Notes: a model not told the origin generated them from the letters alone. Counted from the stretch's first letter, positions 27,103 through 35,367 are shown. The stretch: 64,000 bases of DNA from an uncultured Clostridia bacterium (GCA_944376235.1 CALWCA010000004.1:171774-235773), one strand, 5' to 3'. Translations and numbers: made by a program.

Positions 27103-27258
27103 ATGCCGGATTACAAGGGCATGTACCTTACGATGCTGCGGGCCAGCGAAAGCGCCATCGACCTGCTCATCAAGGCGCAGAGAGCCTGTGAAGAGCAGTA
27201 TCTCTCGGCCGACGAAACACCGGTGGAGCTAATTCCCAAACAGCAGCCTGACAATTGA
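27103..27258 (+). CDS. Small conserved-type protein (51 aa) of unknown function
   Basis: A 51-residue soluble protein (MPDYKGMYLTMLRASESAI, then LLIKAQRACEEQYLSADE, then a short polar tail). Small helical proteins of this look, with a tyrosine-rich start and an AQ..EE.Y core, are common in Clostridia; I know no function. Start ATG follows GGGGGTGATGGA. The upstream frame to 27022 runs through a hairpin and is not likely translated. It stands alone between mgtE and a convergent amidohydrolase gene. Confidence 0.65.
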   Translation: MPDYKGMYLTMLRASESAIDLLIKAQRACEEQYLSADETPVELIPKQQPDN

Positions 27259-27293
27259 GGCAGCAAGTCCGCTTGCAGGGAAATTGCCCTTTT

Positions 27294-27335
27294 CAAAAAA
27301 AGCACAGAGGGGAGCCTTCAGGCTCCCCTCTGTGC
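27294..27335 (-). terminator. Terminator of the minus-strand amidohydrolase
   Basis: Perfect 16-bp arms (27302-27317, 27320-27335), loop TC; on the minus strand followed by TTTTTTTGAAAA. It serves the amidohydrolase at 27417 and may also stop the plus-strand 51-residue gene. Confidence 0.85.
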
Positions 27336-27416
27336 CGTTATTTCTGAAAGGATGTGGATGGAAACGCAAAGGGCGTCCCATCCCGCATGCCGTGTATGGG
27401 CTGCCTGTTGGCTGCG

Positions 27417-28628
27417 TCAGGATTTGTAGACGACGCCCTCCTTCATGACAAAGGCGCACTCCTTCATCACGCGGATGTCCTCCAGGGGGTTGCCCTTGAA
27501 GGCCGCAATGTCGGCAAACTTGCCGGGAGCCACGGCGCCCAGCTTGTCGGCACGCAGCAGCTCGGCGTTGGTCTTTGTGGCCGCCTGAAGCGCCTGAACC
27601 GGCGAAAAGCCGAATTTCACCATGAGCTCAAACTCGTAGGCCTGCTTGCCGTGCGGGTTGGAGGGGGTGCCCGAGTCGGTGCCAAAGGAGTGCTTGACCC
27701 CAAGGCGCAGCCCCTCCCGGATGCCCCACTCGTGGCGCTCGTAAGCCTGCTTGGCCTTGTCAATCATCCAGCCTGCCAGCCCCATCTCGGGCCCGCACAC
27801 GATGATGCGCTCGGCCGCGATGATGGTGGGCGTCTGATAGGTGCCCTTTTCCAGGAAAATTTCAATGGCCTCCTCGTCGAGCATCATGCCGTGCTCGATG
27901 GAGGTGATGCCGGCGCGCGCCGCGTTCTTGATGCCCTCGGTGCCGTGGGCGTGCGCCGCCGTGTGGACGCCGTACATGTTGGCAATCTCCACGATGGCCT
28001 CAAGCTCGTCAACCGTCAGCTGCTGGGCGCCCAGCGTGGTGCCCTGCGACATCACGCCCCCGGTGGCCATGCACTTGAGAAAGTCTGCCCCGTGCTTGAT
28101 GTTGTAGCGCGCCGCACGGCGGGCCTCAAAGGGGCTGTCGACCGGCGGCGCTGCCAGCGACGACGACATGTAGGGGTTGAGGTGCAGGTCTCCGTGGCCG
28201 CCGGTGGAGGAAATCCCGCCGCCTGAGGCGTAAATGCGCGCGCCGGGGAAGAGCCCCGAGGCAATGGCCTTGCGCGCCGAAATGTTGATGAAGCCACTGC
28301 TGCCGCAGTCGCGCACGGTGGTGAAGCCCGCTTCCAAATCAAGCCGGGCGTTGACAACGGCGCGCAGCGCCAAATCCCCCACCAGCGCATGCGTGCTGTT
28401 GGTCAAGTCCGCGTTGGTGCCGGTGCTGCTCAGATGCACATGGGCGTCAATCAGGCCCGGCATCACAAAGCTGTCTGACAGGTCGATGACTTCGCAGTCC
28501 GCAGGCAGTACCTCGGGGCAGGCCACAACCTCTGCGATGTCCTTCCCGTCGACCACGACCAGCATGTTCTCGCTGACCGTGCCCTTCTCCGAGTCAAAAA
28601 GCTTGCCGCACTTGATTGCTTTTTTCAT
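27417..28628 (-). CDS. Amidohydrolase family protein (imidazolonepropionase/prolidase-like)
   Basis: A 403-residue amidohydrolase-superfamily enzyme of the group that includes Xaa-Pro dipeptidases and related peptide hydrolases. Metal motif DAHVHLSS (near residue 65), carbamylatable Lys region HGADFLKCMATGG, His in HTAAHAHGTEG, His in SIEHGMMLD and Asp in SFGTDSGTPSNPHGKQ. C-terminal LGAVAPGKFADIAAFKGNPL is typical. ATG 28628 has AAGGTGGAG six bases upstream; an upstream GTG at 28640 lies within that site. Single-gene unit with its own promoter and terminator. Related to the enzyme at 10561 but more distant. Confidence 0.88.
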   Translation of the reverse strand: MKKAIKCGKLFDSEKGTVSENMLVVVDGKDIAEVVACPEVLPADCEVIDLSDSFVMPGLIDAHVHLSSTGTNADLTNSTHALVGDLALRAVVNARLDLEAGFTTVRDCGSSGFINISARKAIASGLFPGARIYASGGGISSTGGHGDLHLNPYMSSSLAAPPVDSPFEARRAARYNIKHGADFLKCMATGGVMSQGTTLGAQQLTVDELEAIVEIANMYGVHTAAHAHGTEGIKNAARAGITSIEHGMMLDEEAIEIFLEKGTYQTPTIIAAERIIVCGPEMGLAGWMIDKAKQAYERHEWGIREGLRLGVKHSFGTDSGTPSNPHGKQAYEFELMVKFGFSPVQALQAATKTNAELLRADKLGAVAPGKFADIAAFKGNPLEDIRVMKECAFVMKEGVVYKS

Positions 28629-28669
28629 GAGCTTCTCCACCTTTCAAATATAAGAAGTAATTGAGGATT

Positions 28670-28698
28670 ATTATACAGGCTGCGAGAGAGACGCGCAA
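28670..28698 (-). promoter_or_regulatory. sigma-A promoter of the minus-strand amidohydrolase
   Basis: Minus strand: TTGCGC (28698-28693), 17-base spacer, TATAAT (28675-28670), about 42 bases before the start codon. Confidence 0.75.
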
Positions 28699-28699
28699 G

Positions 28700-29270
28700 C
28701 TATTTTGTTTTTTAATAAACAGAGGAAAAAGCAATAAAATCAAAGAAAATTACAGGGCGATGGGATAAAAAATATGAGATTTTCCCAAAAATAAAGAAAA
28801 GAATAAGAACTTTGAAAAAAGTGGGGCGGGCGGACGCCCCAACTTTGTGAAAAACAGAGAAACAACGCGCAAAATCAGCCGCAAAGAGGGGGAGAAGCGG
28901 ATGTTTTTCCCAAAAAAGAGGCGGTGCTCGCCACCTTTGTGCCGCAAAAGAGGCGGGGGAGGTGCGCAGCAGGCGGTGCGCGGGGATGGAAGGGAGAGAG
29001 AGGGCGCTTTGGCAAGCCCAGACGCAAAAAAGGGCGGCGGCCGGTGCAGGGGATGAGGGGTGGTGTGTGCATGTCTGCGTCTGCGTCTGCATGTGCATGT
29101 GGGCATATGGGCATGTGCGCATGTGTGCGTCTGCTGCCCTGCCGGGGGAGAGGGCGATGCCGTGTGTGCGGGAGCGCCCTCGTCCGGGGGGAGAGGGGCA
29201 TGGGGCCTTTTTCCAGACCTTTGGCCTTTTGCACGAAGCGGCGCCCTTTGCCCGCCTGCCTGCTCCCTTG
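28700..29270. other. Divergent intergenic spacer without a supported gene
   Basis: An AT-rich first part (28700-28870) passes into GC-rich sequence. At 29060-29135 there is a low-complexity stretch of alternating TGTGCATG, GTCTGC and GGGCATAT units, purine-pyrimidine alternating and prone to Z-form DNA. ORFs extending lgt upstream through it have no ribosome site and very odd composition. Confidence 0.5.
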
Positions 29271-29299
29271 TTGCGCCGTGGGGCGGTTCGTGCTATACT
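29271..29299 (+). promoter_or_regulatory. Extended -10 promoter of lgt
   Basis: TGCTATACT (29291-29299) is an extended -10; the -35 at 17 bases is only TTGCGC (29271-29276). Start of lgt is 55 bases downstream. Confidence 0.6.
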
Positions 29300-29353
29300 G
29301 TCAAAAAAAGCAGCGTCGGGCAGGGACTGGCGCGACGTCAGGGAGGGAAGCCC

Positions 29354-30337
29354 ATGCACGGAAGCGGAGCCATCGCCTTTCCCGGGCTTGGCATCGGGGA
29401 ATTTTTCGTCGACCGCGTGGCCTTCACCGTCTTCGGGCGGGAGGTCTACTGGTACGGCGTGCTTATTGCCACGGCCTTTTTGCTGGGGGTGCTGCTGTCG
29501 CTGCGCCTGGCCAGGGAAAACGGGCTGGATCAGGATCATCTCATCAATCTCGTGCTCATCACTACGCCGGTGTCCATCGTGGGCGCCAGGGTGTATTATG
29601 TCCTCACCACCCTCGACCGCTACGACTCCTTTTACGACATGATTGCCATTTGGAAGGGCGGTATCGCCATTTACGGCGCCATTTTGGCGGGAATGGTCTG
29701 CTTTTTCCTCTATTGCCGCGCCAAAAAGCTCCCCTTTCTCAAGGTGCTTGACGTGGCGGCGCCCAGCGTGATTTTGGGACAGGGCATCGGCCGATGGGGC
29801 AACTTCTTCAACCAGGAGGCCTTCGGCCGCGTCACCGACCTGCCCTGGCGCATGGAGCTCACCATCGACGGCGTGCGCCAGGCGGTGCACCCCACCTTCC
29901 TGTATGAGTCGCTGTGGGACGTGGCGGGCTGCGCGCTGCTGCTGTGGATTTTCTTCCACCGCCGCGCCGACGGGCAGACCGCCTTCAGCTACTTCGTCTG
30001 GTATGGCGTGGGCCGCTTTTTCATCGAGGGCCTGCGCACCGACAGCCTCTATGTCGGCCCCTTTCGCATTTCCCAGCTCGTCAGTGTTGCGCTGTGCGCC
30101 GTGGGTGTCGTGATGCTGCGGCGCATCCTGCGCCGTCCGGCCGCCGGTGCGGCTGGGAAGGCGCAGCCCGGGGAAGCGGGGTGTGTGCCTGCGCCCGAGC
30201 AGGCTGCGGCCGAGTTGCCGGCCTCCGGGGATGCAGGGGCTGCGTGCGCAGAGCAGGCCACGGCCGATGTGCCGGCACTCGTCGAGGAGCAGGGAGATGC
30301 CCCGGAGCATGCGCCGGAGGAGGGACAAAGGCCGTGA
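29354..30337 (+). CDS. lgt: Prolipoprotein diacylglyceryl transferase Lgt
   Basis: Transfers diacylglycerol from phosphatidylglycerol to the lipobox cysteine of prolipoproteins (such as the binding protein at 11820). The 327-residue polytopic protein has the Lgt signature GRWGNFFNQEAFG (near residue 145), HPTFLYESLWD and the C-terminal GVGRFFIEGLRTDSL. Residues about 265-327 form an extra Ala/Glu-rich tail not part of the core enzyme. ATG start with CAGGGAGGG upstream. Its stop overlaps the next gene by GTGA. Confidence 0.95.
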   Translation: MHGSGAIAFPGLGIGEFFVDRVAFTVFGREVYWYGVLIATAFLLGVLLSLRLARENGLDQDHLINLVLITTPVSIVGARVYYVLTTLDRYDSFYDMIAIWKGGIAIYGAILAGMVCFFLYCRAKKLPFLKVLDVAAPSVILGQGIGRWGNFFNQEAFGRVTDLPWRMELTIDGVRQAVHPTFLYESLWDVAGCALLLWIFFHRRADGQTAFSYFVWYGVGRFFIEGLRTDSLYVGPFRISQLVSVALCAVGVVMLRRILRRPAAGAAGKAQPGEAGCVPAPEQAAAELPASGDAGAACAEQATADVPALVEEQGDAPEHAPEEGQRP

Positions 30338-31059
30338 GGCCCGGCAGGCAATGCGCGCCCCTGACGGGACGCAGCCTGGCATACGGCGTTTTTCTCGGGG
30401 TGTGCACGCTGCTGGTGTGCACGGCGGCAGCCCTGCTGGCGCTGCACCTGTGCGACTGGCTCTACCGCTACGACCTGCGGGCCCTGGAGCTTGCCCAAAA
30501 GATGGGGCTTGACGAGCAGGTGATCTTGCGCAACTACCACGCCGTCATGCGCTGGCTGTGGCCCTTCTCGCCGCAGCAGCCCTTTTCGCTGCCGGACCTT
30601 GCCTTTTCTGAGCAGGGGGCCATCCACTTTGCCGACTGCCGCCGGCTGTTCGGCCTCGTCTATGCGGCGGGCGCGCTGTGCGCTGCGGCCCTTGCCCTGC
30701 TCCTTCGCGCAGACAGGCGCCGTCCCCTTGACCGGCGCGCCTTTTTCACGGCGGCGCTGACGCTGCTGCTCTGCCTCGCGCTGGTGGGGGCGGCCATGGC
30801 AGCCGACGCGTCGGGCGCCTTTGTCCTCTTTCACAAGCTGCTCTTTCGCAACGACTACTGGCAGTTTGACCCCGCCAAAGATCCCATCATCCGCCTTTTG
30901 CCCGAGCAGTTTTTCTATCACTGCGCCGGCGTGTTCCTGGCCGCTTGGCTGCTGGGGGCGGCCCTGCTGTGGGCTGCCGGCAAAAGGCGTCTGCGCAAAG
31001 ACCGCCAAAGACAGGCCGGGGAAGATTCTGACAGCGTCAAAACGCCGCAAAAGCATTGA
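30334..31059 (+). CDS. DUF1461 (TIGR01906) integral membrane protein
   Basis: A 241-residue protein with about four or five membrane segments, of the DUF1461/TIGR01906 family of unknown function. The family landmark lies near residue 170: NDYW.FDP followed by DPII.LLPE.FF. A related E. coli-independent role is not established; in lactic bacteria a DUF1461 protein (Lit) acts in lipoprotein acyl transfer, so the coupling to lgt here (GTGA overlap) is suggestive of a lipoprotein-maturation role. Start GTG with GGAGGAGGGA upstream. Its stop codon overlaps the rplU promoter. Confidence 0.8.
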   Translation: MRPGRQCAPLTGRSLAYGVFLGVCTLLVCTAAALLALHLCDWLYRYDLRALELAQKMGLDEQVILRNYHAVMRWLWPFSPQQPFSLPDLAFSEQGAIHFADCRRLFGLVYAAGALCAAALALLLRADRRRPLDRRAFFTAALTLLLCLALVGAAMAADASGAFVLFHKLLFRNDYWQFDPAKDPIIRLLPEQFFYHCAGVFLAAWLLGAALLWAAGKRRLRKDRQRQAGEDSDSVKTPQKH

Positions 31060-31084
31060 CATGCAGGACAGTTTCTGATATAAT
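31056..31084 (+). promoter_or_regulatory. Perfect-consensus sigma-A promoter of rplU-rpmA
   Basis: TTGACA (31056-31061), 17-base spacer, TATAAT (31079-31084): full consensus. It overlaps the stop codon of the DUF1461 gene. About 85 bases of leader precede rplU, possibly an L21-type autogenous leader. Confidence 0.92.
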
Positions 31085-31175
31085 AACCAAGCCCGCGTGC
31101 ATCCGGCTGTTTCAAATGGCGAAAGCCTGCCGTCTGCAGCGTGACTCTACATAAAGAGAAAGAGAGGTGTACGTG

Positions 31176-31487
31176 ATGTACGCGATTATGGTGACTGGCG
31201 GAAAGCAGTATAAGGTGTCGGTCGGCGACGTGCTTTTCGTGGAGAAGCTCTCCGCCGAGGCCGGCGACGACGTGACCTTTGACAAGGTCTTGGCCGTCGG
31301 CGGGGAAAACGGCGTCACGGTCGGCACTCCCACCGTGGAGGGCGCAACCGTCACCGGCAAGGTGGTCAAAAACGGCAAGAGCAAGAAGATCTTTGTCTTT
31401 AAGATGAAGGCCAAGAAAAACTACCGCAAAAAGCAGGGCCACAGACAGCCCTATACCAAGGTGGAAATTACCGGCATCAACGCCTGA
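31176..31487 (+). CDS. rplU: 50S ribosomal protein L21
   Basis: A 103-residue ribosomal protein of normal length ([18 protein letters not shown] ... [19 protein letters not shown]). ATG 31176 follows AGAGAGGTG; the frame opens nine bases earlier but those codons overlap the ribosome site. It is followed after 49 bases by rpmA, with no room for the Prp protease gene that usually sits between them in Firmicutes. Confidence 0.97.
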   Translation: MYAIMVTGGKQYKVSVGDVLFVEKLSAEAGDDVTFDKVLAVGGENGVTVGTPTVEGATVTGKVVKNGKSKKIFVFKMKAKKNYRKKQGHRQPYTKVEITGINA

Positions 31488-31536
31488 GCGTGGTGCATGG
31501 AAGGTTCAACGACTGTGATTTCGGAGGTGAATCCAA

Positions 31537-31794
31537 ATGGCACATAAAAAAGGTGTGGGCTCCACAAAAAACGGCAGAGATTCTGCCAGTAAGCGCCTGG
31601 GCGCAAAAAGAGCCGACGGACAGTTTGTCAAGGCCGGAAACGTTCTTGTGACCCAGCGCGGCACAAAAATCCATCCCGGCATCAATGTGGGCAGGGGTTC
31701 CAACGACACGCTCTTTGCGCTGGTGGACGGAACCGTTCGCTTCGAAAGAGTGGGCAAGGACCGCAAGCGCGTTTCGGTTTACGACGTTCAGTAG
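31537..31794 (+). CDS. rpmA: 50S ribosomal protein L27 without N-terminal extension
   Basis: An 85-residue L27 beginning [16 protein letters not shown]. In most Firmicutes L27 carries an N-terminal extension of about nine residues that is cut off by the protease Prp; here the protein starts directly at the mature form, as in E. coli, and prp is missing from the locus. Start ATG with TCGGAGGTG upstream. The lysine-rich N-terminus reaches the peptidyl-transferase centre. Confidence 0.97.
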   Translation: MAHKKGVGSTKNGRDSASKRLGAKRADGQFVKAGNVLVTQRGTKIHPGINVGRGSNDTLFALVDGTVRFERVGKDRKRVSVYDVQ

Positions 31795-31799
31795 CTTTG

Positions 31800-31833
31800 A
31801 AGGTCTCAGGCCAGCCGGCCTGAGACCTTTTCT
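31800..31833 (+). terminator. Terminator of rplU-rpmA
   Basis: AAGGTCTCAGGCC (31800-31812), loop AGCC, GGCCTGAGACCTT (31817-31829), then TTCTTC. Confidence 0.85.
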
Positions 31834-32003
31834 TCGGGGAAAAAGGCGGGCCCCGCCGGGAATGAGCGGAAGAGAGTGCGGGAAAAGGGTGCAGGCGCGT
31901 CACAAGGGCCAGGACGCGTGAGAGAGCGCGCGGCGCGCAGGACTTAGGTCCGGTGCGGCAATGCCGGGGTGCTGGAGGATGCTGTCCTGTGCGCCGGGTG
32001 GCC

Positions 32004-32090
32004 GGGGCCTTTGCGGCGCCCTTGCGGCCCTGCCTCTGTCAGAGGGCAGGGCCCATGGGCGCCGCAAAGCCCCCTTAAAAAAGGGGGCGG
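32004..32090. repeat. Large nested hairpin upstream of obgE
   Basis: Outer arms 32004-32021 and 32057-32074 (CTTTGCGGCGCCC with GGGCGCCGCAAAG) enclose an inner GGCCCTGCC/GGGCAGGGCC stem; a small C/G hairpin with an A-run follows. The 31834-32191 spacer otherwise holds no gene. Confidence 0.6.
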
Positions 32091-32191
32091 CCCTGTAGGG
32101 GAAGCCCCCCTTTTTTGGAAGAGAAGCGCCGCCGTGTCAGAGGGGCGCCTTCCCCTGAAAGAAGAAACAAGCACGAGAGGAGAGAGAGGCC

Positions 32192-33472
32192 ATGTTTGTC
32201 GACATTGCAAAAATTCACATCAGGGCGGGGACGGGCGGCAACGGTGCCGTGTCCTTTCACCGGGAGAAATATGTGGCGGCCGGCGGGCCCGACGGCGGCG
32301 ACGGCGGCGCGGGCGGCAACGTGGTCTTCCAGGTGGACGACAACCTCTCCACGCTGCTCGACTTCCGCTACAAGCGCAAGTATGCCGCGCAGGACGGGGC
32401 GCCGGGCGCCGGCAAGAACTGCACCGGGAAAAGCGGGCAGGACCTTGTCATCCGGGTGCCGCGCGGCACGCTGATCCGGGAGAGCGAGAGCGGCCTGCTG
32501 CTGCACGACATGTCCGACGGGCAGCCCTTTGTGGCGGCGCACGGCGGCAAGGGAGGGTTTGGCAACGCCCGCTTTGCCACCTCGACGCGTCAGGCCCCGC
32601 GCTTTGCCAAAAACGGCATGAGAGGCGAGGAGGCAGACGTCACGCTCGAGCTCAAGCTGCTGGCCGACGTGGGCCTGATTGGCTTTCCCAATGTGGGAAA
32701 GTCCACGCTGCTCTCGGTGGTGTCGGCCGCACGGCCCAAGATCGCCAACTACCACTTTACCACGCTGCAGCCCCAGCTCGGCGTGGTGCGGGTGGACGAG
32801 GGCGTGTCCTACGTCATGGCCGACATTCCCGGCCTCATCGAGGGCGCCAGCGAGGGCGTTGGCCTGGGACACGAGTTTTTGCGGCATGTGGAGCGCTGCC
32901 GTCTGCTGGTGCATCTGGTGGATGTGTCGGGCAGCGAGGGCCGCGACCCCGTGCAGGATTTTCTGGCCATCAACCGGGAGCTTGAGGCCTTTTCCCCCGA
33001 GCTGGCGCGCCGTCCCCAGATTGTGGTGGGCAACAAGGCCGACCTGCTGGGCGGGCCCGAGGCGCAAAAGGCGTCTGACGCGCTGCGCGACAAGGCTGCC
33101 GAGCTGGGCTTTGACTACCTGACCATGTCGGCCGCCACCCGTCAGGGGGTGGACAGGCTGCTGTCGGCCGTCTGGAGCAGGCTGCAGGAGCTGCCTCCCA
33201 TTTTGACCTACGAGGAGCAGACCACGCTGGCCGCCTCGGCCGGCAAGGGGGAAAAGAAGACCACCGTGCGCCGGGAAAACGACCTCTTCGTGGTGGAGGG
33301 AGAGTGGCTGCTCAACCTGCTGGGCAGCGTCAATTTCAGCGACTACGAGTCGCTGCAGTATCTGCACCGGGTGCTCTATTCGAGCGGCGTGTATGACCTG
33401 CTGCGCGAAAAGGGCATCAAGGAGGGCGACATCGTCTCGATCTACGGCATCGAATTTGAATACGTCAATTAG
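32192..33472 (+). CDS. obgE: GTPase ObgE/CgtA
   Basis: A 426-residue ribosome-associated GTPase acting in 50S assembly and stress control. Domains: glycine-rich Obg fold (1-157, GGDGGAGGNVVFQVDD), GTPase (158-330) with G1 GFPNVGKST, G3 DIPGLIEGA, G4 NKAD, and the Firmicutes-type OCT domain (about 345-426, GEWLLNLLGSVNFSDYESLQ...). ATG with AGAGGAGAGAGAGG upstream. Its place after rplU-rpmA is the conserved order. Ends with about 180 bases of GC-rich spacer before the infC promoter. Confidence 0.97.
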   Translation: MFVDIAKIHIRAGTGGNGAVSFHREKYVAAGGPDGGDGGAGGNVVFQVDDNLSTLLDFRYKRKYAAQDGAPGAGKNCTGKSGQDLVIRVPRGTLIRESESGLLLHDMSDGQPFVAAHGGKGGFGNARFATSTRQAPRFAKNGMRGEEADVTLELKLLADVGLIGFPNVGKSTLLSVVSAARPKIANYHFTTLQPQLGVVRVDEGVSYVMADIPGLIEGASEGVGLGHEFLRHVERCRLLVHLVDVSGSEGRDPVQDFLAINRELEAFSPELARRPQIVVGNKADLLGGPEAQKASDALRDKAAELGFDYLTMSAATRQGVDRLLSAVWSRLQELPPILTYEEQTTLAASAGKGEKKTTVRRENDLFVVEGEWLLNLLGSVNFSDYESLQYLHRVLYSSGVYDLLREKGIKEGDIVSIYGIEFEYVN

Positions 33473-33659
33473 ACGACCGGACGACATCGGGCAGGGCGCT
33501 CCTTTGCCCCCCCCTGCAAGGGGGGCAGGGGAGCGGGCCGTCCGGGGCTTTCCGGGAGTCTTCTGCGGCAGCAGGGCGGCTTTTGAGGGCTGCCGCAGGG
33601 GGAAGAAGGCCGCCGTGTGAAAAGGCGGGGGGCCTGCGGGGCGGGGCTTGAAATCGCTC

Positions 33660-33689
33660 TTGACAGCAAGCTGCCTTTTCTGATATACT
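33660..33689 (+). promoter_or_regulatory. sigma-A promoter of infC-rpmI-rplT
   Basis: TTGACA (33660-33665), 18-base spacer, TATACT (33684-33689). Leader of about 195 bases to infC. Confidence 0.85.
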
Positions 33690-33695
33690 ACTACC

Positions 33696-33845
33696 GCACA
33701 AGAAAGCAGAGGGGAGCCATCCCGTCTCACCGCAGCGGCCAGGGGCGGCTCGGTCAATCGCAGGCAAAGGGCAGGGGGCGCAGGTGCGTCCGGTGTCCTT
33801 GCGGCGCTTTTGAGCAGACGGATGGGGTTCCATCCGTTTTTTTGC
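33696..33845 (+). promoter_or_regulatory. infC leader with transcription attenuator
   Basis: The leader ends in an intrinsic terminator, ACGGATGG (33818-33825), loop GGTT, CCATCCGT (33830-33837) then seven T, placed 45 bases before infC. In Bacillus the same operon is controlled by L20 binding to its leader and premature termination; the arrangement here fits that scheme. GC-rich upstream segments could form the competing structure, but I have not folded them. Confidence 0.7.
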
Positions 33846-33889
33846 GGCAAAAAGCCAAAAATCACAGAAATTCTTAGGAGGTGCCCGCA

Positions 33890-34405
33890 ATAGCCAGCAA
33901 AGAGTTGCTCATCAACGAGCAGATCACCGACAAGGAAGTCCGCGTTGTCGACAGTGACGGAAGCCAGCTTGGCATTATGAGTGCGCGCGAGGCGATGGAG
34001 CGCGCCGCACAGCGCAATCTCGACTTGGTCAAGATTGCCCCCCAGGCCACGCCGCCCGTCTGCCGCATTATGGACTACGGGAAGTTCCGCTTTGAGCAGT
34101 CCAAAAAGGAAAAAGAGGCGCGCAAAAATCAAAAGCAGGTGGAAATCAAAGAGATTCGCCTGTCGGTCAACATTGACACGCACGACTTCAACACCAAGAG
34201 AAACCACACCCTGCGCTTTCTGCAGGAGGGCAACAAGGTGAAGGTGTCTGTCCGCTTTCGCGGAAGGGAGATGAGCCACACCTCTCTGGGAGAGGCCAGG
34301 CTGCTGGAATTTGCGCAGGCCTGCAAGGAGTTCGGCACCGTCGACAAGCCGCCCAAGCTGGAGGGCCGAACCATGGCAATGATCATCAATCCGATCCAGA
34401 AATAA
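33890..34405 (+). CDS. infC: Translation initiation factor IF-3, ATA start
   Basis: A 171-residue IF-3: N-domain ([20 protein letters not shown] ... [16 protein letters not shown]) and C-domain ([18 protein letters not shown] ... [11 protein letters not shown]). No ATG fits; AGGAGGTG (33876-33883) is six bases from ATA 33890, giving [11 protein letters not shown]. infC is known for AUU/AUA/AUC starts that let IF-3 repress its own translation. The GTG at 33881 lies inside the Shine-Dalgarno itself and is unlikely. First gene of the infC-rpmI-rplT operon. Confidence 0.95.
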   Translation: MASKELLINEQITDKEVRVVDSDGSQLGIMSAREAMERAAQRNLDLVKIAPQATPPVCRIMDYGKFRFEQSKKEKEARKNQKQVEIKEIRLSVNIDTHDFNTKRNHTLRFLQEGNKVKVSVRFRGREMSHTSLGEARLLEFAQACKEFGTVDKPPKLEGRTMAMIINPIQK

Positions 34406-34424
34406 CAGACAAAGGAGAATCCAT

Positions 34425-34622
34425 ATGCCCAAAATCAAAACGCACTCCGGTGCAAAAAAGAGATTTAAGCTGACGCGGCACGGAAAAGTCAAGCGCAATG
34501 CGGCCAAAAGACGCCACATCCTCAACAAGAAGACGACCAAGCTCAAAAGAAGCCTGCGCATGCCCACCTATGCCGACAAGACCAATGTCAAGCAGATCAA
34601 GCGTCTGCTTCCCTATCAATAA
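34425..34622 (+). CDS. rpmI: 50S ribosomal protein L35
   Basis: A 65-residue basic protein with family start [17 protein letters not shown] and end [12 protein letters not shown]. Nineteen bases after infC with AAAGGAGAA upstream. Normal length. Confidence 0.97.
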   Translation: MPKIKTHSGAKKRFKLTRHGKVKRNAAKRRHILNKKTTKLKRSLRMPTYADKTNVKQIKRLLPYQ

Positions 34623-34758
34623 GAGGATCATGCGGCCGCCCGCCCCTGGCAGTGTGCGGCAAGAGAGCGCGGGGGGAAGGCCATACGAATCCCTTTGCAA
34701 AAAAGCTCGCTGACTTAAAAATTATTGAAACGACGTATGGAGAAATGGTGGTATCATT

Positions 34759-35112
34759 ATGGCACGTATCAAAGGCGCGCTGATGACAAGAAAAAGAAGA
34801 AAAAAGACGCTCAAAATGGCCAAGGGCTATTGGGGCAGAAAGAGCACCAACTACCGCATCGCCAACCAGGCGGTCATGAAGTCGCTGACCTATGCCTATA
34901 CCGGCAGAAAGCTTAAAAAGCGCGATTTCAGACGCCTGTGGATTACCAGAATTTCCGCAGCCTGCAAGTGCAACGACATCAACTACTCCCGCTTCATGAA
35001 CGGGCTCAAGAAGTCGGGCGTTGAGCTCAACCGCAAGGTGCTGGCCGATTTGGCTGTCAGCGATCCCGCCGGCTTTGCCCAGCTGGTGGAAAAGGCCAAG
35101 GCTGCCCTGTAA
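34759..35112 (+). CDS. rplT: 50S ribosomal protein L20
   Basis: A 117-residue protein ([19 protein letters not shown] ... [15 protein letters not shown]). It assembles early into 50S and is the expected autogenous repressor of the operon through the infC leader. The gap to rpmI is 136 bases, longer than usual, and GC-rich at its start. Ribosome site ATGGTGG is modest, nine bases from ATG. Confidence 0.97.
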   Translation: MARIKGALMTRKRRKKTLKMAKGYWGRKSTNYRIANQAVMKSLTYAYTGRKLKKRDFRRLWITRISAACKCNDINYSRFMNGLKKSGVELNRKVLADLAVSDPAGFAQLVEKAKAAL

Positions 35113-35269
35113 GAGCTGCCCTGCGCAAAAAAACGCGCCGCAGGCGCCGATGCAGCCCCCTTTTGAAAAGAAGGGGCTTTGCGGCGTCTGCGGTGCGTTT
35201 TGTGATTTTTAGCCCGCCGTGCGGTGGGTGCAGCGCGTATGGTGCGCTGCCCTTTGTGGGAAGAGGCCA

Positions 35270-35304
35270 GCGCCTGCCGGCAGAGTGCCGGCGGGCGCTT
35301 TTTT
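35270..35304 (+). terminator. Terminator of the infC operon
   Basis: GCGCCTGCCGGC (35270-35281), loop AGAGT, GCCGGCGGGCGC (35287-35298) with one G-U pair, then six T. Another partial hairpin precedes it at 35130-35200. Confidence 0.8.
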
Positions 35305-35335
35305 GTGGAGGATGGGAAAGCGACAGGTGAAAGGT

Positions 35336-35367
35336 AAGGCGGGCATGCAGCGCTGCATGCCCGCCTT
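35336..35367. repeat. Perfect 32-base palindrome
   Basis: AAGGCGGGCATGCAGC followed at once by its exact reverse complement, with no loop. Lies between the convergent infC operon and the AI-2E family permease. Could be a cruciform, a dyad protein-binding site or a transcription end; no T-run beyond TT. Confidence 0.6.

Noticed and set aside
29060..29353. N-terminal extension of Lgt through the TG-rich tract
   Set aside because: Lgt aligns from the ATG at 29354 with a good ribosome site; the upstream part is low-complexity and lies before the promoter.
31834..32191. Long ORF covering the spacer before obgE
   Set aside because: It runs through nested hairpins and then overlaps obgE out of frame; no ribosome site.
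33881..33889. GTG 33881 as the infC start
   Set aside because: It is part of the AGGAGGTG Shine-Dalgarno, leaving no ribosome site of its own; ATA 33890 fits spacing and family habit.
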